This document shows positions 20,684-34,224 of a stretch of 64,000 nt of DNA, in pieces. This DNA is from Neostapfia colusana. Its lineage: Eukaryota; Streptophyta; Magnoliopsida; Poales; Poaceae. The stretch lies in assembly GCA_030760725.1 (NCBI GenBank), contig JASWHV010000017.1, positions 12,704,304 to 12,768,303 of the forward strand, written 5' to 3'. The notes under the pieces are model-generated. The model was not told the DNA's origin. It worked only from the letters and a program-made list of their open reading frames with translations, and ran no database searches. Every line of letters begins with the position of its first letter. Within the stretch, counting starts at the first letter, position 1. The translations under genes were made by a program, and so were the position numbers.

Positions 20684-23600
20684 TGTAAAGGTCCCAAAAG
20701 TATGAATACAAAGAAACATGAGTTTGCACAAATGTTGGTGTCATGTGTATGAAAAGGGGGCTAGTTTCAACTTTTTACACATATGATAACACATGAGAGA
20801 TTTTTCTAAAACCATCTTAGGGTTATTTACATGCTTGGACTCTAGGTGGATTAAGACCACAGAGTCGAAGTACTCAGGTGCAATGGGAAGGTTTAAAAAT
20901 CAGAGTTTGAACTAAATGTCCAACTCAAATTTCAAATGAGGTAGGACACAATGGTAATTCAAACTGTTATGTTCAAAATCTAGTTTGCAGCAGCTAACAC
21001 CCGAATCAAATTGCATATTTGGATTCCTTAGGTCCAAATTAGTGGGTAGGCAAAGTTTCATTAATTTTTGAAATGGTTTGCTATCCATTTTTTCAAAAAG
21101 GATTCAAATATGCTAAGAATTCAAATATACATTTGAATTTGGAGGGAATTTGTCCAACAACCCAAATGCAGCTCAGTTTCCAACTTTCAAACATTTGGGT
21201 TGAATATTTGTCAAACTGTGATCTTTTTGCAGGAAAGTTGAATGGACCCCACCTGTCATTGGGGAGGTTAAAAATTGCAAAAGATCTTCAATTCTTCAGT
21301 CTTAAGTTTCCACTCGACCGAACGGGGTCCTCATCGGGTGCCACCACAGGAGCAGCTCTGAGCCACCTCCTGCTCTTCGCACTGGTCGCTGGCAGCACGG
21401 GGGTTGGCGGTGCCCTCTCTACGTGATCTTTCCCGCATAGCCGAGGCGACCACCGGTGTTTTTCCTCCTCACGCACGTGAAAGCCGAAACAAAAACCGAG
21501 CTCGCCGCCGCCTCGACGAAACCATCGGGAACCGGATATACTGGTTCCACAGCGTCCCTGAGCTGCACAACAACGTGGCACCCTCGTTCTTCACATCCCC
21601 AGCGCGAGAGCTAGCAAGCACCGGCAGTGTCTGAGCCCTAAACTCCTTTGTCCGTGAAAATCTAAAGGTAACCGGCGACCAGCCGCACGTGGACAGCCTT
21701 CCACAGAGGGTGTCACGTCCGAGCAAGCCGGCCACAAGAGCGCGCCACCGTGGTGCTGCTCTCCTCCAAATCTTGGAGCAACCCGTGAAGGATCGGCGGC
21801 TAATTTGGAGATTTTGTCCCGGCGACTTCAAACGGAGCATCCCGTACTTGCCGCCAAAATTCTCGCTCTCTAATCCTCTGTAGCTTATCAAATTTTGCAC
21901 ACACGGGCTGGACTAGCCGACGATCATTTGCCTTTTTGCAACCGACGCATGAAAACCACTGTGCACAATGTTTCCCATTTTTCCAATGACAGTTATGGCG
22001 GGGAGGATCGGGCTTACGGTGAAACCTAGGTTAGAGCCTTCCCTGAGCCTTTGCATGGCCATGTCGACCTCCCCTGGGATCCCCCGGTGCTGTAGAGCCC
22101 TCCCACCGAGGCTTTGACGGGCTAGGAGAGTGGGTGACATCGCCGAAATAATCCCGAGCCGCCACACCGTCGCCGACCAGGTTAGAGCCACTGCCGGTTG
22201 GGGAAAAGGATCCCATCGTGTTCAGCACACAAATTTAGGCCCTAGCGCGAGGGAGGACTCAGGAGCTGGCCGGACGGCGAAGATCAGCGTGGCTCCGGCG
22301 AGGCCGGCGGCGCGCGGGCGCGGGAGCGAGAGGTAGAAGACGAGTTGGCCAGGCCCGCTCGTCAGTCACTCAGTAAATAGTGGGGGGTCTTCTGTTGCAC
22401 GGATCATCTGTGACAGTGCGGGAAACAGTCCTGTGGCCCCGTGTGGTGCAGCCGAGGGGTTGACACGTGTGGGCCAGACCCGCTGTCATAGATTTGAACT
22501 TTTCCCAGTTAATTCAAATTCCAGAATTTCCCCAAATTTTAGAACCTCATAACTTTTGCTAGGAAGATCTAAATTTAGTGATTCAAATTAGGTTGGATTC
22601 ACGTTAGGAAACTCTATCCAAATATGCAACCCAATTTGTATGAAACCCATTATTTAATTCTGGAAAATTCTTTAAAGCTTTTCAGCAAGAGAATTCTTGA
22701 GGGAGTTTAGTTCATCCAAAAATCCTCAAATTTTGCCAGAATGTTCCTTAGGATGTTAGTGAGCTCCTGTAAAATTTTCAGCTCATTTGTAGGTGATTTG
22801 ATCAGGGCAATTCAGATTTGAAGTTCCTGTGTTCACTTAAATACAGAAACAATTTCAGAGAATTTCCAAAACTTGGAAATTCATTTCTGGGTAATTCTTA
22901 GCTCCAAAAATCTTAGGAAAATTCATGCAAGTCATATGAACTATAATTGAAATTGTAGTTCACTAATTTTGGCATGAACATGGGTGTTACCTCAGAATTA
23001 ATTCTTCTTTGCTTAAGTGCTTAGAAAATTGATCTGAACAAACCACTCAATGAAAAGTGCTAATTTTTGGTCCAGAGGGTTTTCTTGTGACAAGGAACTC
23101 ACATGAAAATTGTCAGCTCCATTGGAGCTCTGGATCACCCCTGTTCTGTTTAACCTTTAAAGTGAGCAATGTAGAAGAGGAGGAAAGCACTTAGCACTTG
23201 ATCATGTTGCTTAGACACAGACCCAAACCACTAGCACCAGTGTCATTTTAAATTCTTAAACAGAGTTCCAGTTTTAAAACTTGTTAGCAAAATCTTTACA
23301 ATTAAACCTATATGCATATTCATTATGTGTAGCATCTACATGAAGGATTTGAAGTCATCGGAGTGAGGATCAAGGAAGGAGGAAAGCAGTTGATCAAGCC
23401 TCAAGTGGTCTTCACTAACTAAACTTCATATATACATATATATAAATCCTCTGTAAAACAAAGGCAAGCCCTGTTTGCATAAAAAATTTACCAGCTTTTA
23501 TTTGTATTCACTTTACTTGGTCTAGTAATTTGTTTATTGCATTAAGTCTAGATAGTATGAAGCTCCAAATGCATGACCCAGAAAACCATGGAGTTTAAAT

Positions 23601-24994
23601 GTAGAATAGGTTATCACTTAATTATATCTACTGATCTCAACACAAGTGGATTAAAAGAGGCATAACTCGAGTAGGCAGTTTCCTACTCGTGAACCGGGAT
23701 TTAAGGGGGATCAATCGGAAGAGTTGGGAATTGAGCCTCATAGTGGGGAATGGAGACCGAACAGTGGATGGAAGGCTCGAGGACGTGGTCCTGTGAACCT
23801 AGTCTATGCCTGAGTCGACTAAGGCCCGTTCTGGTGTGCGGCCCTGTGAGACAAGTTTGAGATGTGTACCGGATGCAGACTGACAATATGGGACCCAGGA
23901 AACCGATGTAACATGTTAACTTGGGTGTCGAGGCATACCTCACCGTCTGATGCCGATGCTGAAAGGATAGAGAAGTCGGCTCTACGAGGCTTTGCCGTAG
24001 AGAGACTTAATCCTAGTCGGTGGGACCGATTCGACATTTGGGTGTCGTGTGAAAGGTTGCCACGTATGACGTTAGTGATGGTTGCTGTGTGCAACGTCGA
24101 GTACGGGCGTACATGTTGTGTCAGCCGGGTGTTTTTGATTGCAATCACCGTCGCTCGCGGTAGTGAGCATACTTGTACACTGAGTCGTGACGTAGTAATA
24201 AACTGGGAAAAGTTAATAATGCTTCGTGAGTAATCCTCATAATGGAGATGAGGAATGATCAACACTTTCACTAAATTTATTTTCCACCTTGGGCTAGTAG
24301 CGTGGAGGCAAAGCGTTTCTTGTTTGATTGTGGAGTCTCGACGTTGATGGCGCCAGGTCTGTATGAGTCTAGGGTAGCTCACTAAAGTTCTTTTCACCTC
24401 GGGCAAGTGACATCGAGATGAAGCGTTTCTTGTTTGATTGTGGAGTCTCGATGTAAATTGCGCGAGGGTTATAAAAGTGGCTCAAAACTTGAAGTAAGGA
24501 CCTTCCTTTAGCTCAAGAGCATCTTTTGTGCAAACTGCTATATTCAGTCCTCTATTTTCAGCATGTAGAGTATCATGACTAGGGTGACGGTTAAGTCTTG
24601 CTGAGCTTCGTGCTCACGGATACTGCATAAGTTGTTTTGCAGGTAATAACTGTACGCTGATATGTATGGGTGTACGATGACTCGGAGCTCTCCGAGTGGT
24701 GAACTCATGGCAACCCCTGCCGCTGCTATTGTGATAGTGTTGCTAGCGAGAAGGGTCCGCTAGCTGGACACCTTCTCTGTTGCTTAGCATAGGTATGAGA
24801 CATGAGTTGTAATAGTCTTCTGTTGTAGAATATTTTGAGAAGTATTTGTAAAAATTACACTTTGAAAGCTTCCGCTTGGTTTATGTAATATGAAGCTTTA
24901 TTATGTGTGCTGTTGGGTGCCGCATCGCACGGCACCACCCAATGCGATTCCCGGGCGAGCGGCACGGCCCCATGATCAGGATCGGGTCCTCACA
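20684..24994 (+). mobile_element. Solo LTR of a B-like Tekay-type family (4311 bp)
   Basis: It begins TGTAAAGGTCCC and ends GGTCCTCACA, has a perfect CACCT target duplication, and no internal element region. The start and end match the LTRs of element B on the other strand (42935 and 48889). A full element was therefore reduced to one LTR by recombination between its two LTRs. It contains a direct repeat of about 58 bp (24287-24343 and 24396-24453) and a TA-rich microsatellite near 23428. Confidence 0.9.
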
Positions 24995-26624
24995 CACCTT
25001 ATTTATGGATTAGAGTCTTGTTTGAAAACCCAACTTTATAGCCAAGAAAACTAGGGGTTTTGGGCTTAGGTTTTTAAACCTCGATTAGCGACCGCAATGC
25101 TAAGATAGTTAAATTCGGTACAAGTCGAGTAGTTTGAACTGCTTGCAAGAATAGGCTAGAGGCACACTACTCGGATAAAGTTAGCAAATGGAACACATGA
25201 CAAGAAAAATGAGACCGAGCGGAGAGTAAGGACAGCAGGACTTTGGGGCCTGGGTGCCATAGCTCCGCTTGTGTCGATTGAGGACCGAGCCGTGTGCGAG
25301 CCTGTTGAAGAAGCTAGAACAGTACCGAAGACCTACCGGATATATGGGAACCGGGAAACCTTTGTAATTCGGGTAGCTGGGTGTTGAGAAATTGTTGTCG
25401 TCCAGAGGGTAGGTTGAGAGCTTGAGGTGTAAATCGGCTGGCGGCACTACGGATGCGCGCATAGAGACCTCTTGCTCGGGACGATAGGACCGGTTCAACA
25501 TTTGGCTGACGGATGAAAGGTGGTTGCATACGACGTCCGGGATGGTTGCTGTAGGCAACATCGAGTACGGGCATACGTGACGGGTTATTCGGGTAACCCT
25601 GCATGTGTAATCCGATTATAATCGCCGTCCCTCGTGGTCAGTGAGTACCACTTGGTCACTGTACCGTGACGTAGAAAGAATAGGCTAGTTTCATGTTAAA
25701 AGTTTGCTGATTTCAAAGATGTGCCATGATTGCTAATGAAGTGCTATAGTTTAGAGCTAATTAAAGTTCTTTTCAACCTTGGGCAAAGCACATGAGAGAA
25801 ATACGTTTCTTGTCTGATTGTGACTCTCTTATGTGCCTTAGCGTGAGGTTCTCCACAACTTGCTGATAAAACTTGAAAGTAAGGTTCAACTATGTAGGCG
25901 AGTCCTTTGCAACTTACACTCCCATTTACACTAATCCAGCATGTAGAAGTTTCATGTATATGGAAGACGGGTGAGTCTTGCTGAGCCCTCTTGCTCACTG
26001 CTTGTGTTTGAAGCTTTTGTATGGTGTTATGAGGAGGAGACTCGTGATGAGGAGACAGACCCCCAAGAGGGAAACCTCGTCGAGTGGGAGTCGTGCACGC
26101 CGCCGTGTTATTGTGCGTGTGTGCTAGAGGGGACACGTTCACGGGCTAAACATGAACTCTGTGCGTAGTCTACGCCCGTGACTGTGGACTGAACATATTT
26201 TTTTGTAAACATGTTCATAAACTCTTTTATGTAATAAAACTTTGCTTCCGCTTTGTACCTTTTATGTGTATTATCCGGTGCTGTGCAACGCAACACCCCT
26301 CAGCGTGATCCTAGCTCGTCGAGGTCGTGAGGCCCTCGCAAAATCACCATAGGATACAGTGAGGTCAAGGAATAATCAATGGATCAACCTTAGAATTGTC
26401 GTATATTTTGTTATAGAGTTCTAATACGTTACGGTGGGTGTCATACTATGATACGGTGCATCTTACAGTGACTAAGATGACAAGCTATCTTTGAACCATG
26501 ACAAGGTAAGTGAAGAGGTAAGCATGTATTGTGTTCTTTCATGTTTCTTGTACCTTGTCATGATTTTAATCATTATGCTCAGTCTCTTATCTTATATACT
26601 ATACAATAAACGTTGCTTATTATA
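22601..26624 (+). repeat. Tandem duplication, copy 1 (about 4.02 kb)
   Basis: It spans the right 2.4 kb of the solo LTR, the CACCT duplication, the end of A's 3' LTR (24995-26340) and 284 bp of flanking DNA. Copy 2 follows directly at an offset of 4030 bases, with only scattered substitutions and small indels. Confidence 0.93.
24995..24999. repeat. Target-site duplication CACCT, right copy
   Basis: Matches 20679-20683. It is repeated again at 29021-29025 inside the tandem copy. Confidence 0.88.
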
Positions 26625-26630
26625 CAATAA
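26341..26630. other. DNA flanking element A and duplication junction
   Basis: AT-rich sequence directly right of A's terminal GCA, without gene signs. The junction between the tandem copies shows a 15-base repeat (ATACAATAAACGTTG at 26601-26615 and again at 26622-26636). Confidence 0.6.
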
Positions 26631-29600
26631 ACGTTGGGAAACTCTATCCAAATATGCAACCCAATTTGTATGAAACCCATTATTTAATTCTGGAAAATTC
26701 TTTAAAGCTTTTCAGCAAGAGAATTCTTGAGGGAGTTTAGTTCATCCAAAAATCCTCAAATTTTGCCAGAATGTTCCTTAGGATGTTAGTGAGCTCCTGT
26801 AAAACTTTCAGCTCATTTGTAGGTGATTTGATCAGGGCAATTCAGATTTGAAGTTCCTGTGTTCACTTAAATACAGAAACAATTTCAGAGAATTTCCAAA
26901 ACTTGGAAATTCATTTCTGGGTAATTCTTAGCTCCAAAAATCTTAGGAAAATTAATGCAAGTCATATGAACTATAATTGAAATTGTAGTTCACTAATTTT
27001 GGCATGAACATGGGTGTTACCTCAGAATTAATTCTTCTTTGCTTAAGTGCTTAGAAAATTGATCTGAACAAACCACTCAATGAAAAGTGCTAATTTTTGG
27101 TCCAGAGGATTTTCTTGTGACAAGGAACTCACATAAAAATTATCAGCTCTATTGGAGCTCTGGATCACCCCTGTTCTGTTTAACCTTTAAAGTGATCAAT
27201 GTAGAAGAGGAGGAAAGCACTTAGCACTTGATCATGTTGCTTAGACACAGACCCAAACCACTAGCACCAGTGTCATTTTAAATTCTTAAACAGAGTTCCA
27301 GTTTTAAAACTTGTTAGCAAAATCTTTACAATTAAACCTATATGTATATTCATTATGTGTAGCATCTACATGAAGGATTTGAAGTCATCGGAGTGAGGAT
27401 CAAGGAAGGAGGAAAGCAGTTGATCAAGCCTCAAGTGGTCTTCACTAACTAAACTTCATATATATATATAAGTCCCCTGTAAAACAAAGGCAAGCCCCAT
27501 TTGCATAAAAAATTTACCAGCTTTTATTTGTATTCACTTTACTTGGTCTAGTAATTTGTTTATTGCATTAAGTCTAGATAGTATGAAGCTCCAAATGCAT
27601 GACCCAGAAAACCATGGAGTTTAAATGTAGAATAGGTTATCAATTAATTATATCTACTGATCTCAACACAAGTGGGTTAAAAGAGGCATAACTCGAGTAG
27701 GCAGTTTCCTACTCGTGAACCGGGATTTAAGGGGGATCAATCGGAAGAGTTGGGAATTGAGCCTCATAGTGGGGAATGGAGACCGGACAGTGGATGGAAG
27801 GCTCGAGGACGTGGTCCTGTGAACCTAGTCTATGCCTGAGTCGATTAAGGCCCGTTCTCGTGTGCGGCCCTGTGAGACAAGTTTGAGATGTGTACCAGAT
27901 GCATACTGGCAATATGGGACCCAGGAAACCGATGTAACATGTTAACTTGGGTGTCGAGGCATACCTCACCATCTGATGCCGATGCTGAAAGGATAGAGAA
28001 GTCGGCTCTACGAGGCTTTGCCGTAGAGAGACTTAATCCCAGTCGGTGGGACCGGTTCGACATTTGGGTGTCGTGTGAAAGGTTGCCACGTACGACATTA
28101 GTGATGGTTGTTGTGTGCAACGTCGAGTACGGGCGTACGTGTTGTGTCAGCCGGGTGTTTTTGATTGCAATCACCGTCGCTCGCGGTAGTGAGCATACTT
28201 GTACACTGAGTCGTGACGTAGTAATAAACTGGGAAAAGTTAATAATGCTTCGTGAGTAATCCTCATAATGGAGATGAGGAATGATCAACACTTTCACTAA
28301 ATTTATTTTCCACCTTGGGCTAGTAGCGTCGAGGCAAAGCGTTTCTTGTTTGATTGTGGAGTCTCGATGTTGATGGCGCCAGGTCTGTATGAGTCTAGGG
28401 TAGCTCACTAAAGTTATTTTCACCTCGGGCAAGTGACATCGAGATGAAGCGTTTCTTGTTTGATTGTGGAGTCTCCATGTAAATTGCGCGAGGGTTATAA
28501 AAGTGGCTCAAAACTTGAAGGAAGGACCTTCCTTTAGCTCAAGAGCATCTTTTGTGCAAACTGCTATATTCAGCCCTCTATTTTCAGCATGTAGAGTTTC
28601 ATGACTAGGGTGACGGTTAAGTCTTGCTAAGCTTCGTGCTCACGGATACTGCATAAGTTGTTTTGCAGGTAATAACTGTACGCTGATATGTACGGGTGTC
28701 CGATGACTCGGAGCTCTCCGAGTGGTGAACTCATGGCAACCCCTGCCGCTGCTATTGTGATAGTGTTGCTAGCGAGAAGGGTCCGCTAGCTGGACACCTT
28801 CTCTGTTGCTTAGCATAGGTATGAGACGTGAGTTGTAATAGTCTTCCGTTGTAGAATATTTTGAGAAGTATTTGTAAAATTTACACTTTGAAAGCTTCCG
28901 CTTGGTTTATGTAAGATGATGCTCTATTATGTGTGTTGTTGGGTGCCGCATCGCACAGCACCACCCAATGCGATTCCCGGGCGAGCGGCACGGCCCCGTG
29001 ATCAGGATCGGGTCCTCACACACCTTATTTATGGATTAGAGTCTTGTTTGAAAACCCAACTGTATAGCCAAGAAAACTAGGGGTTTTGGGCTTAGGTTTT
29101 TAAACCTCGATTAGCGACTGCAATGCTAAGATAGTGTAGAATTCGGTACAAGTCGAGTAGTTGGAACTGCTCGCAAGAATAGGCTAGAGGCACACTACTC
29201 GGATAAAGTTAGCAAATGGAACACATGACAAGAAAAATGAGACCGAGCGGAGAGTAAGGGCAGCAGGACTTTGGGGCCTGGGTGCCATAGCTCCGCTTGT
29301 GTCGATTGAGGACCGAGCCGTGTGCCGGCCTGTTGAAGAAGCTAGAACAGTACCGAAGACCAACCGGATATATGGGAACCGGGAAACCGTTGTAATTCGG
29401 GTAGCTGGGTGTTGAGCCATTGCTTGTCGTCCAGAGGGTAGGTTGAGAGCTTGAGGTGTAAATCGGCTGGCGGCACTACGGATGCGCGCATAGAGACCTC
29501 TTTCTCGGGACGATAGGACCGGTTCAACATTTGGCTGACGGATGAAAGGTGGTTGCATACGACGTCCGGGATGGTTGCTGTAGGCAACATCGAGTACGGG

Positions 29601-30653
29601 CGTACGTGACGGGTTATTCGGGTAACCCTGCATGTGTAATTCGATTATAATCGCCGTCCCTCGTGGTCAGTGAGTACCACTTGGTCACTGTACCGTGACG
29701 TAGAAAGAATAGGCTAGTTTCATGTTAAAAGTTTGCTGATCTCAAGGATGTACCATGATTGCTAATGAAGTGCTATAGTTTAGAGCTAATTAAAGTTCTT
29801 TTCAACCTTGGGCAAAGCACATGAGAGAAATACGTTTCTTGTTTGATTGTGACTCTCTTATGTGCCTTAGCGTGAGGTTCTCCACAACTTGCTGATAAAA
29901 CTTAAAAGTAAGGTTCAACTATGTAGGCGAGTCCTTTGCAACTTACACTCCCATTTACACTAATCCAACATGTAGAAGTTTCATGTATATGAAAGACGGG
30001 TGAGTCTTGCTGAGCCATCTTGCTCACTGCTTGTGTTTGAAGCTTTTGTATGGTGTTATGAGGAGGAGACTCATGATGAGGAGACGGACCCCCAAGAGGG
30101 AAACCTCGTCGAGTGGGAGTCGTGCACGCCGCCGTGTTATTGTGCGTGTGTGCTAGAGGGGACACGTTCACGGGCTAAACATGAACTCTGTGCGTAGTCT
30201 ACGCCCGTGAGTGTGGACTGAACATATTTTTTTGTAAACATGTTCATAAACTCTTTTATGTAATAAAACTTTGCTTCTGCTTTGTACCTTTTATGTGTGT
30301 TATCCGATGCTGTGCAACGCAGCACCCCTTAGCGTGATCCTAGCTCGTCGAGGTCGTGAGGCCCTCGCAAAATCACCATAGGATACAGTGAGGTCAAGGA
30401 ATAATAAATGGATCAACCTTAGAATTGTCGTATATTTTGTTATAGAGTTCCAATACGTTACGGTGGGTGTCATCCTACGATACGGTGCATCTTACAATGA
30501 CTAAGATGACAAGCTATCTTTGAACCATGACAAGGTAAGTGAAGAGGTAAGCATATATTGTGTTCTTTCATGTTTCTTGTACCTTGTCATGATTTTAATC
30601 ATTATGCTCAGTCTCTTATCTTATATACTATACAATAAAGGTTGCTTATTATA
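26631..30653 (+). repeat. Tandem duplication, copy 2
   Basis: It repeats 22601-26624: solo-LTR fragment (to 29020), CACCT, element-A LTR fragment (29026-30369) and flank (30370-30653). The solo-LTR piece therefore lacks its 5' end, which shows it arose by duplication and not by insertion. After 30653 the sequences diverge completely. Confidence 0.93.
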
Positions 30654-33600
30654 TGTGTGATGGTGGCATGTGTGTGGTTATTTCTTAATGGTTATATTAT
30701 CACCAGGTTGTCATGTCATGTCGTATGATCTTTCTTACATATCACAAACCATGACATGTATGTTTATCCTAAACATTATGAGTAGCTTGCTTTCACATTC
30801 TATATTATGATTATGTACTTGTGCTAGATGAAGTTATTTATCTTATACATGTTATATGATGCTTGGATTGAATTGTTCTTGATAGCAAAAAGATTAGTAT
30901 GACTAATATTTTTTAATGAAGAAATACTATTCATATATGTTAAAGGCCACAATGAGTTATTAGGTATATTTAGCTACATGATGATTATGAAATATTGGTA
31001 ATGAAGTTGATCAAGGCTAATGATCTACTAAAACTGTCCCATAGGGTTTTGAAGGACACTTAGTGTAGATGTAGTTCTTAAGTCCACAAGAAAAGTTGTA
31101 CTAAAAAAGAGAGTTTGGGCTTAATAGTTTAGTCTAGTGTATTTGGGATAGTCACCAAGTTATTGATGTTACTAGGCTTCGCTATATCTTAAAGACCAAA
31201 GGAAGACCTAGGTTGTTGAAGGACTGAAGCCAAGACAAAGGATGAATGCATTAGATTTGTCTCATAAATTTAGGAATTGATCAAATGATGTTCATCTCAT
31301 GATGTTAGAGGAAATTTGTATAATCCTCAAAAATTTTCTAACAAGGGCAAGATCATGGAAATCAAAGTTCAGAGTAAAAAGTTATGGTTGAAACAAGAAG
31401 TACCAAAATATAGTCACCATATATTACAGTGGTGATTACTATATTCTACGACCATCATATCTTCTTTTAAATACCAAATCGGATGATCTTCCTAAAACAA
31501 AAGTTAGTTGGATTTTGTAAGCTTTCTATTCATACCTAGATCACCTGAGACTAGCATTGGAGCTAGGAGTTATGGCTAAATACTTAAGGATGTAAGGGGA
31601 ACAATGTAAGTTATGGCGACTATAGAAAAAGATATAACAACTAGTTACTCAAGTCTAATGTCTATGTCTCAGGGATGACCCTAAATATACATATACAAAC
31701 GACTATTTGAGGCCACCATATCTCAAGGCAAGTGACATACACATATTTAGAGTTCCAAGCCATAAGGATCCATTGCATCTAAGATCAGGTCAGTTAGGAC
31801 AAGACTAAGGAGTGGATTGCCACTAGTTTGAGCTAATTTTTGCTTCTACCTAGGTGATTAGACTAGAGGTGGATCAAGTGAGGATCTCAAACTTACTACT
31901 TTTAGAATTTGATGAAGCCTAGATGGCTATGTGTCAATGTTGATCTTTTGATGGATATTATATAAGTTTTTACCAAGTTTCTACATGATCTAGAGCCTTA
32001 CGTTCAAAGGGACATTATTAGATTCCATGACTTCACTTAAGGAGTAACGATATCCCAAAGTACTGAGACTATGCACATCATCCTTGGACACATAAGGACC
32101 ATAGATAGCAGCACGACTACATTGTTGTGAACGACTACATAAGCATCTTGTTCGCATCGATATATGCTTCCTCTATATGCCAAGGCTAGGTGCACCTCTA
32201 TCACTTTATGTTTCTGCAAGAGCGTTGCCTTATGTGTAGCGGGGTGAGACCGTGACTCCACTTAGAGAGTGGATCATGCTCTAGGAGGAGCATTATCATA
32301 CTCGAGAAGTGAAGCATGTCCTTGGGATGGATCATTGTCTTGTAGGTAGCAAAGATGTGTCCATTACTCCATTTAGAGGGTGGGGCATCATCTAGGGGGA
32401 CATCACCATAGAGTGATGGGAGTCACCTAGCCGCCGGCAGGAGTGATCAAACGAGGAATAGAGAAAGGCGTCAACCTTTTGAGGACTCGAGAAAAAAATG
32501 GTAAGACTCTCTTGACTTACTCTTTACATACTTGCACTTTACCTTCCACACTTATATTTTTGTAAGTTTGTATTATTATATGCCTATGATACTTTTATTT
32601 GCTCTCTTATGATTGTTTGTCTTACATTACTTGTGAGGTGTTACTTATCAATGCTAGATTGCTTGTTCACCGTTATATATACACTAGCATGTGTAGGTTT
32701 CCTTAAGCTTATTTAATATATGTTCATGTCATAGTTGCTTGCATAGACTCTTGTATATCTTGCTCCTAGCTTGTGTAGGATCTTGTTCATGGTTATATAA
32801 GCTTGATTGCTCTAATATAGCACACATAAGCATATAGGTTAGTTACTTTAATTGTGTAATTAGAAAACTATCTACAAGCACAAAAATAATTAGTTGTTTT
32901 TGTATCTGATTCGACCCCTCCTCTCGATAACACGATCCTTATACACATAATTTCATATTGTTATGATATTAATAAGAGAGTAAACTGCAAATACTTGTTT
33001 GCATGTTAAGGGGTTGCCATATACCCTACCACAAGTACTATTGTTGTAGTCAAACATCTATAAGTTTTTTATAGTTTTTATATACCCCCTTCACAAGTTT
33101 GACCCGTGCATGTGAGTCTTGTCTATTGTCTAACTTTGCTTTGGATACTTCAACATGAGGTAATTAGAATCTATATAGATGGTGCATCAACTAATTTCAT
33201 ATTTTAATCATTAACAAAGCGAAAAAACTAACCGTATGAGCAAGCACAAAAGAAAAAGGCTTAGACAATGTGATATCTTTCTTCTTTATGGTGAATATAG
33301 TAAGTTACTCGGTTAGTTACAAATTATGATAGACCATTTGAAGCAACATCAAAAGCTTGCCTAGAACTAGATTGGTTGGCCAAAACATGCAACTAGGGTA
33401 CATGAAAACTAAATGAAACTTGCAGGTGTTAGACCACAACGAAAGTAGTTAGAGGTGGGTGTATTAAAATCACCTACAATGTAAACGCGTATCTAAAATT
33501 TTCCCTTACTAAAATAAATATTATCAAATATTAAGAGAATCACTATAAGCCCATGGGCCTTCATGTCAGATCCAATTCAAAGAGAATTGTTAGTCCATCA

Positions 33601-34010
33601 AAATATTTTCAAATATAAGCCCATTGGCCTTCATTTGCATCAATAATCCGCATGCCTTCCTATCAATTAATAAATGATGGTTGGATTTATCATGGATACC
33701 ACCAGGACGTAAAAATAAAATAACTATGTATTTGTGTGTCTACTATAATTCATTGAATCAATAAACGCATATACTATCCATCAATTACACATCTCTATAT
33801 TATGTTCAGTGTATCCAAGATATGAACACGTGTCATGTTGGAATGATATGACATGCTGTTGTGGCTACTGATCACTTATCTTCTTGTAATAGAAATGGAT
33901 AGATTGCTCTAGCTAGTGTTTACTTGTCATGTTGCAAAATATGGCAATCTGTTGTAACTATGGTTAATTGATTTTGTATCTAAAAGATATCGACTCCGCA
34001 ACCAAAGTTA
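30654..34010. other. AT-rich intergenic stretch without recognised features
   Basis: No open frame longer than 74 codons and no retroelement, RNA or gene motif was recognised on either strand. A short direct repeat (ATAAGCCCAT.GGCCTTCAT) occurs at about 33545 and 33617. It may be an old decayed repeat or ordinary intergenic DNA. Confidence 0.5.
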
Positions 34011-34011
34011 C

Positions 34012-34021
34012 TATATAAATA
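34012..34021 (+). promoter_or_regulatory. TATA-like motif upstream of gene-fragment mosaic
   Basis: The sequence TATATAAATA lies at about 34012-34021, followed directly by TGTAACACCCTAC, which resembles the start of an LTR. It may be a promoter for the downstream mosaic or part of a lost element. This is motif evidence only. Confidence 0.3.
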
Positions 34022-34224
34022 GTGTAACACCCTACTTTACAAGTGCTAATGAAGAATTTTGATACTCTAAAATATGCTAGAAACTTGGTAGAATTCGAAT
34101 TTGACTTAGAAGCATAGAAATCAAACTGGAAATTAAAATAGAAAACCCCAACGAGGAATCCACACTCAAACCGGGCCGAAACCTATCAAACCCTGGCAGC
34201 CCACCCAAAACCCCAGCCCAGCTA

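Larger units (their letters stand above)
1..26340 (+). mobile_element. Element A: degenerate Tekay/Del-type Ty3/gypsy retrotransposon
   Basis: The order is LTR, primer-binding site, leader, extra ORF0, gag, protease, reverse transcriptase, RNase H, integrase, chromodomain, polypurine tract, LTR, which is the layout of chromovirus Ty3/gypsy elements. The C-terminal chromodomain, LTRs of about 3.9 kb and the TGGTATCAGAGC primer site point to the Tekay/Del lineage. Sequence 1-1293 reappears at about 19262-20547, which proves the LTR pair. The first roughly 480 bp of the 5' LTR lie left of the window. The reading frames carry many stops and frameshifts, so the copy is dead as an autonomous element. 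It hosts a nested Tat-type element (5388-13508) and a solo LTR (20684-24994). The sequence following its right end is also present in the tandem copy at 30370. Confidence 0.93.
18783..26340 (+). repeat. 3' LTR of element A, interrupted
   Basis: It starts TGTAAGGGCC after the polypurine tract and ends GGCCCTCGCA. It is broken by a solo LTR at 20684-24994 with its duplication, which leaves about 3.24 kb of A sequence. A 675-bp internal deletion relative to the 5' LTR lies at about 20547. Polyadenylation-like AATAAA occurs at about 26231. The last part (24995-26340) is repeated in the tandem copy at 29021-30369. Confidence 0.9.

Noticed and set aside
23819..24406. 195-codon minus-strand ORF, repeated at 27845-28432
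   Set aside because: It lies inside a solo LTR; presence in two places is due to the tandem duplication, not to gene conservation.
33545..33637. Pair of 20-bp repeats about 71 bp apart
   Set aside because: Only two imperfect units without context; not enough for a named feature.
30654..34010. Search for tRNA, snoRNA or host gene
   Set aside because: No cloverleaf-type box motifs, no long frame and no recognisable protein motif; left as unassigned.
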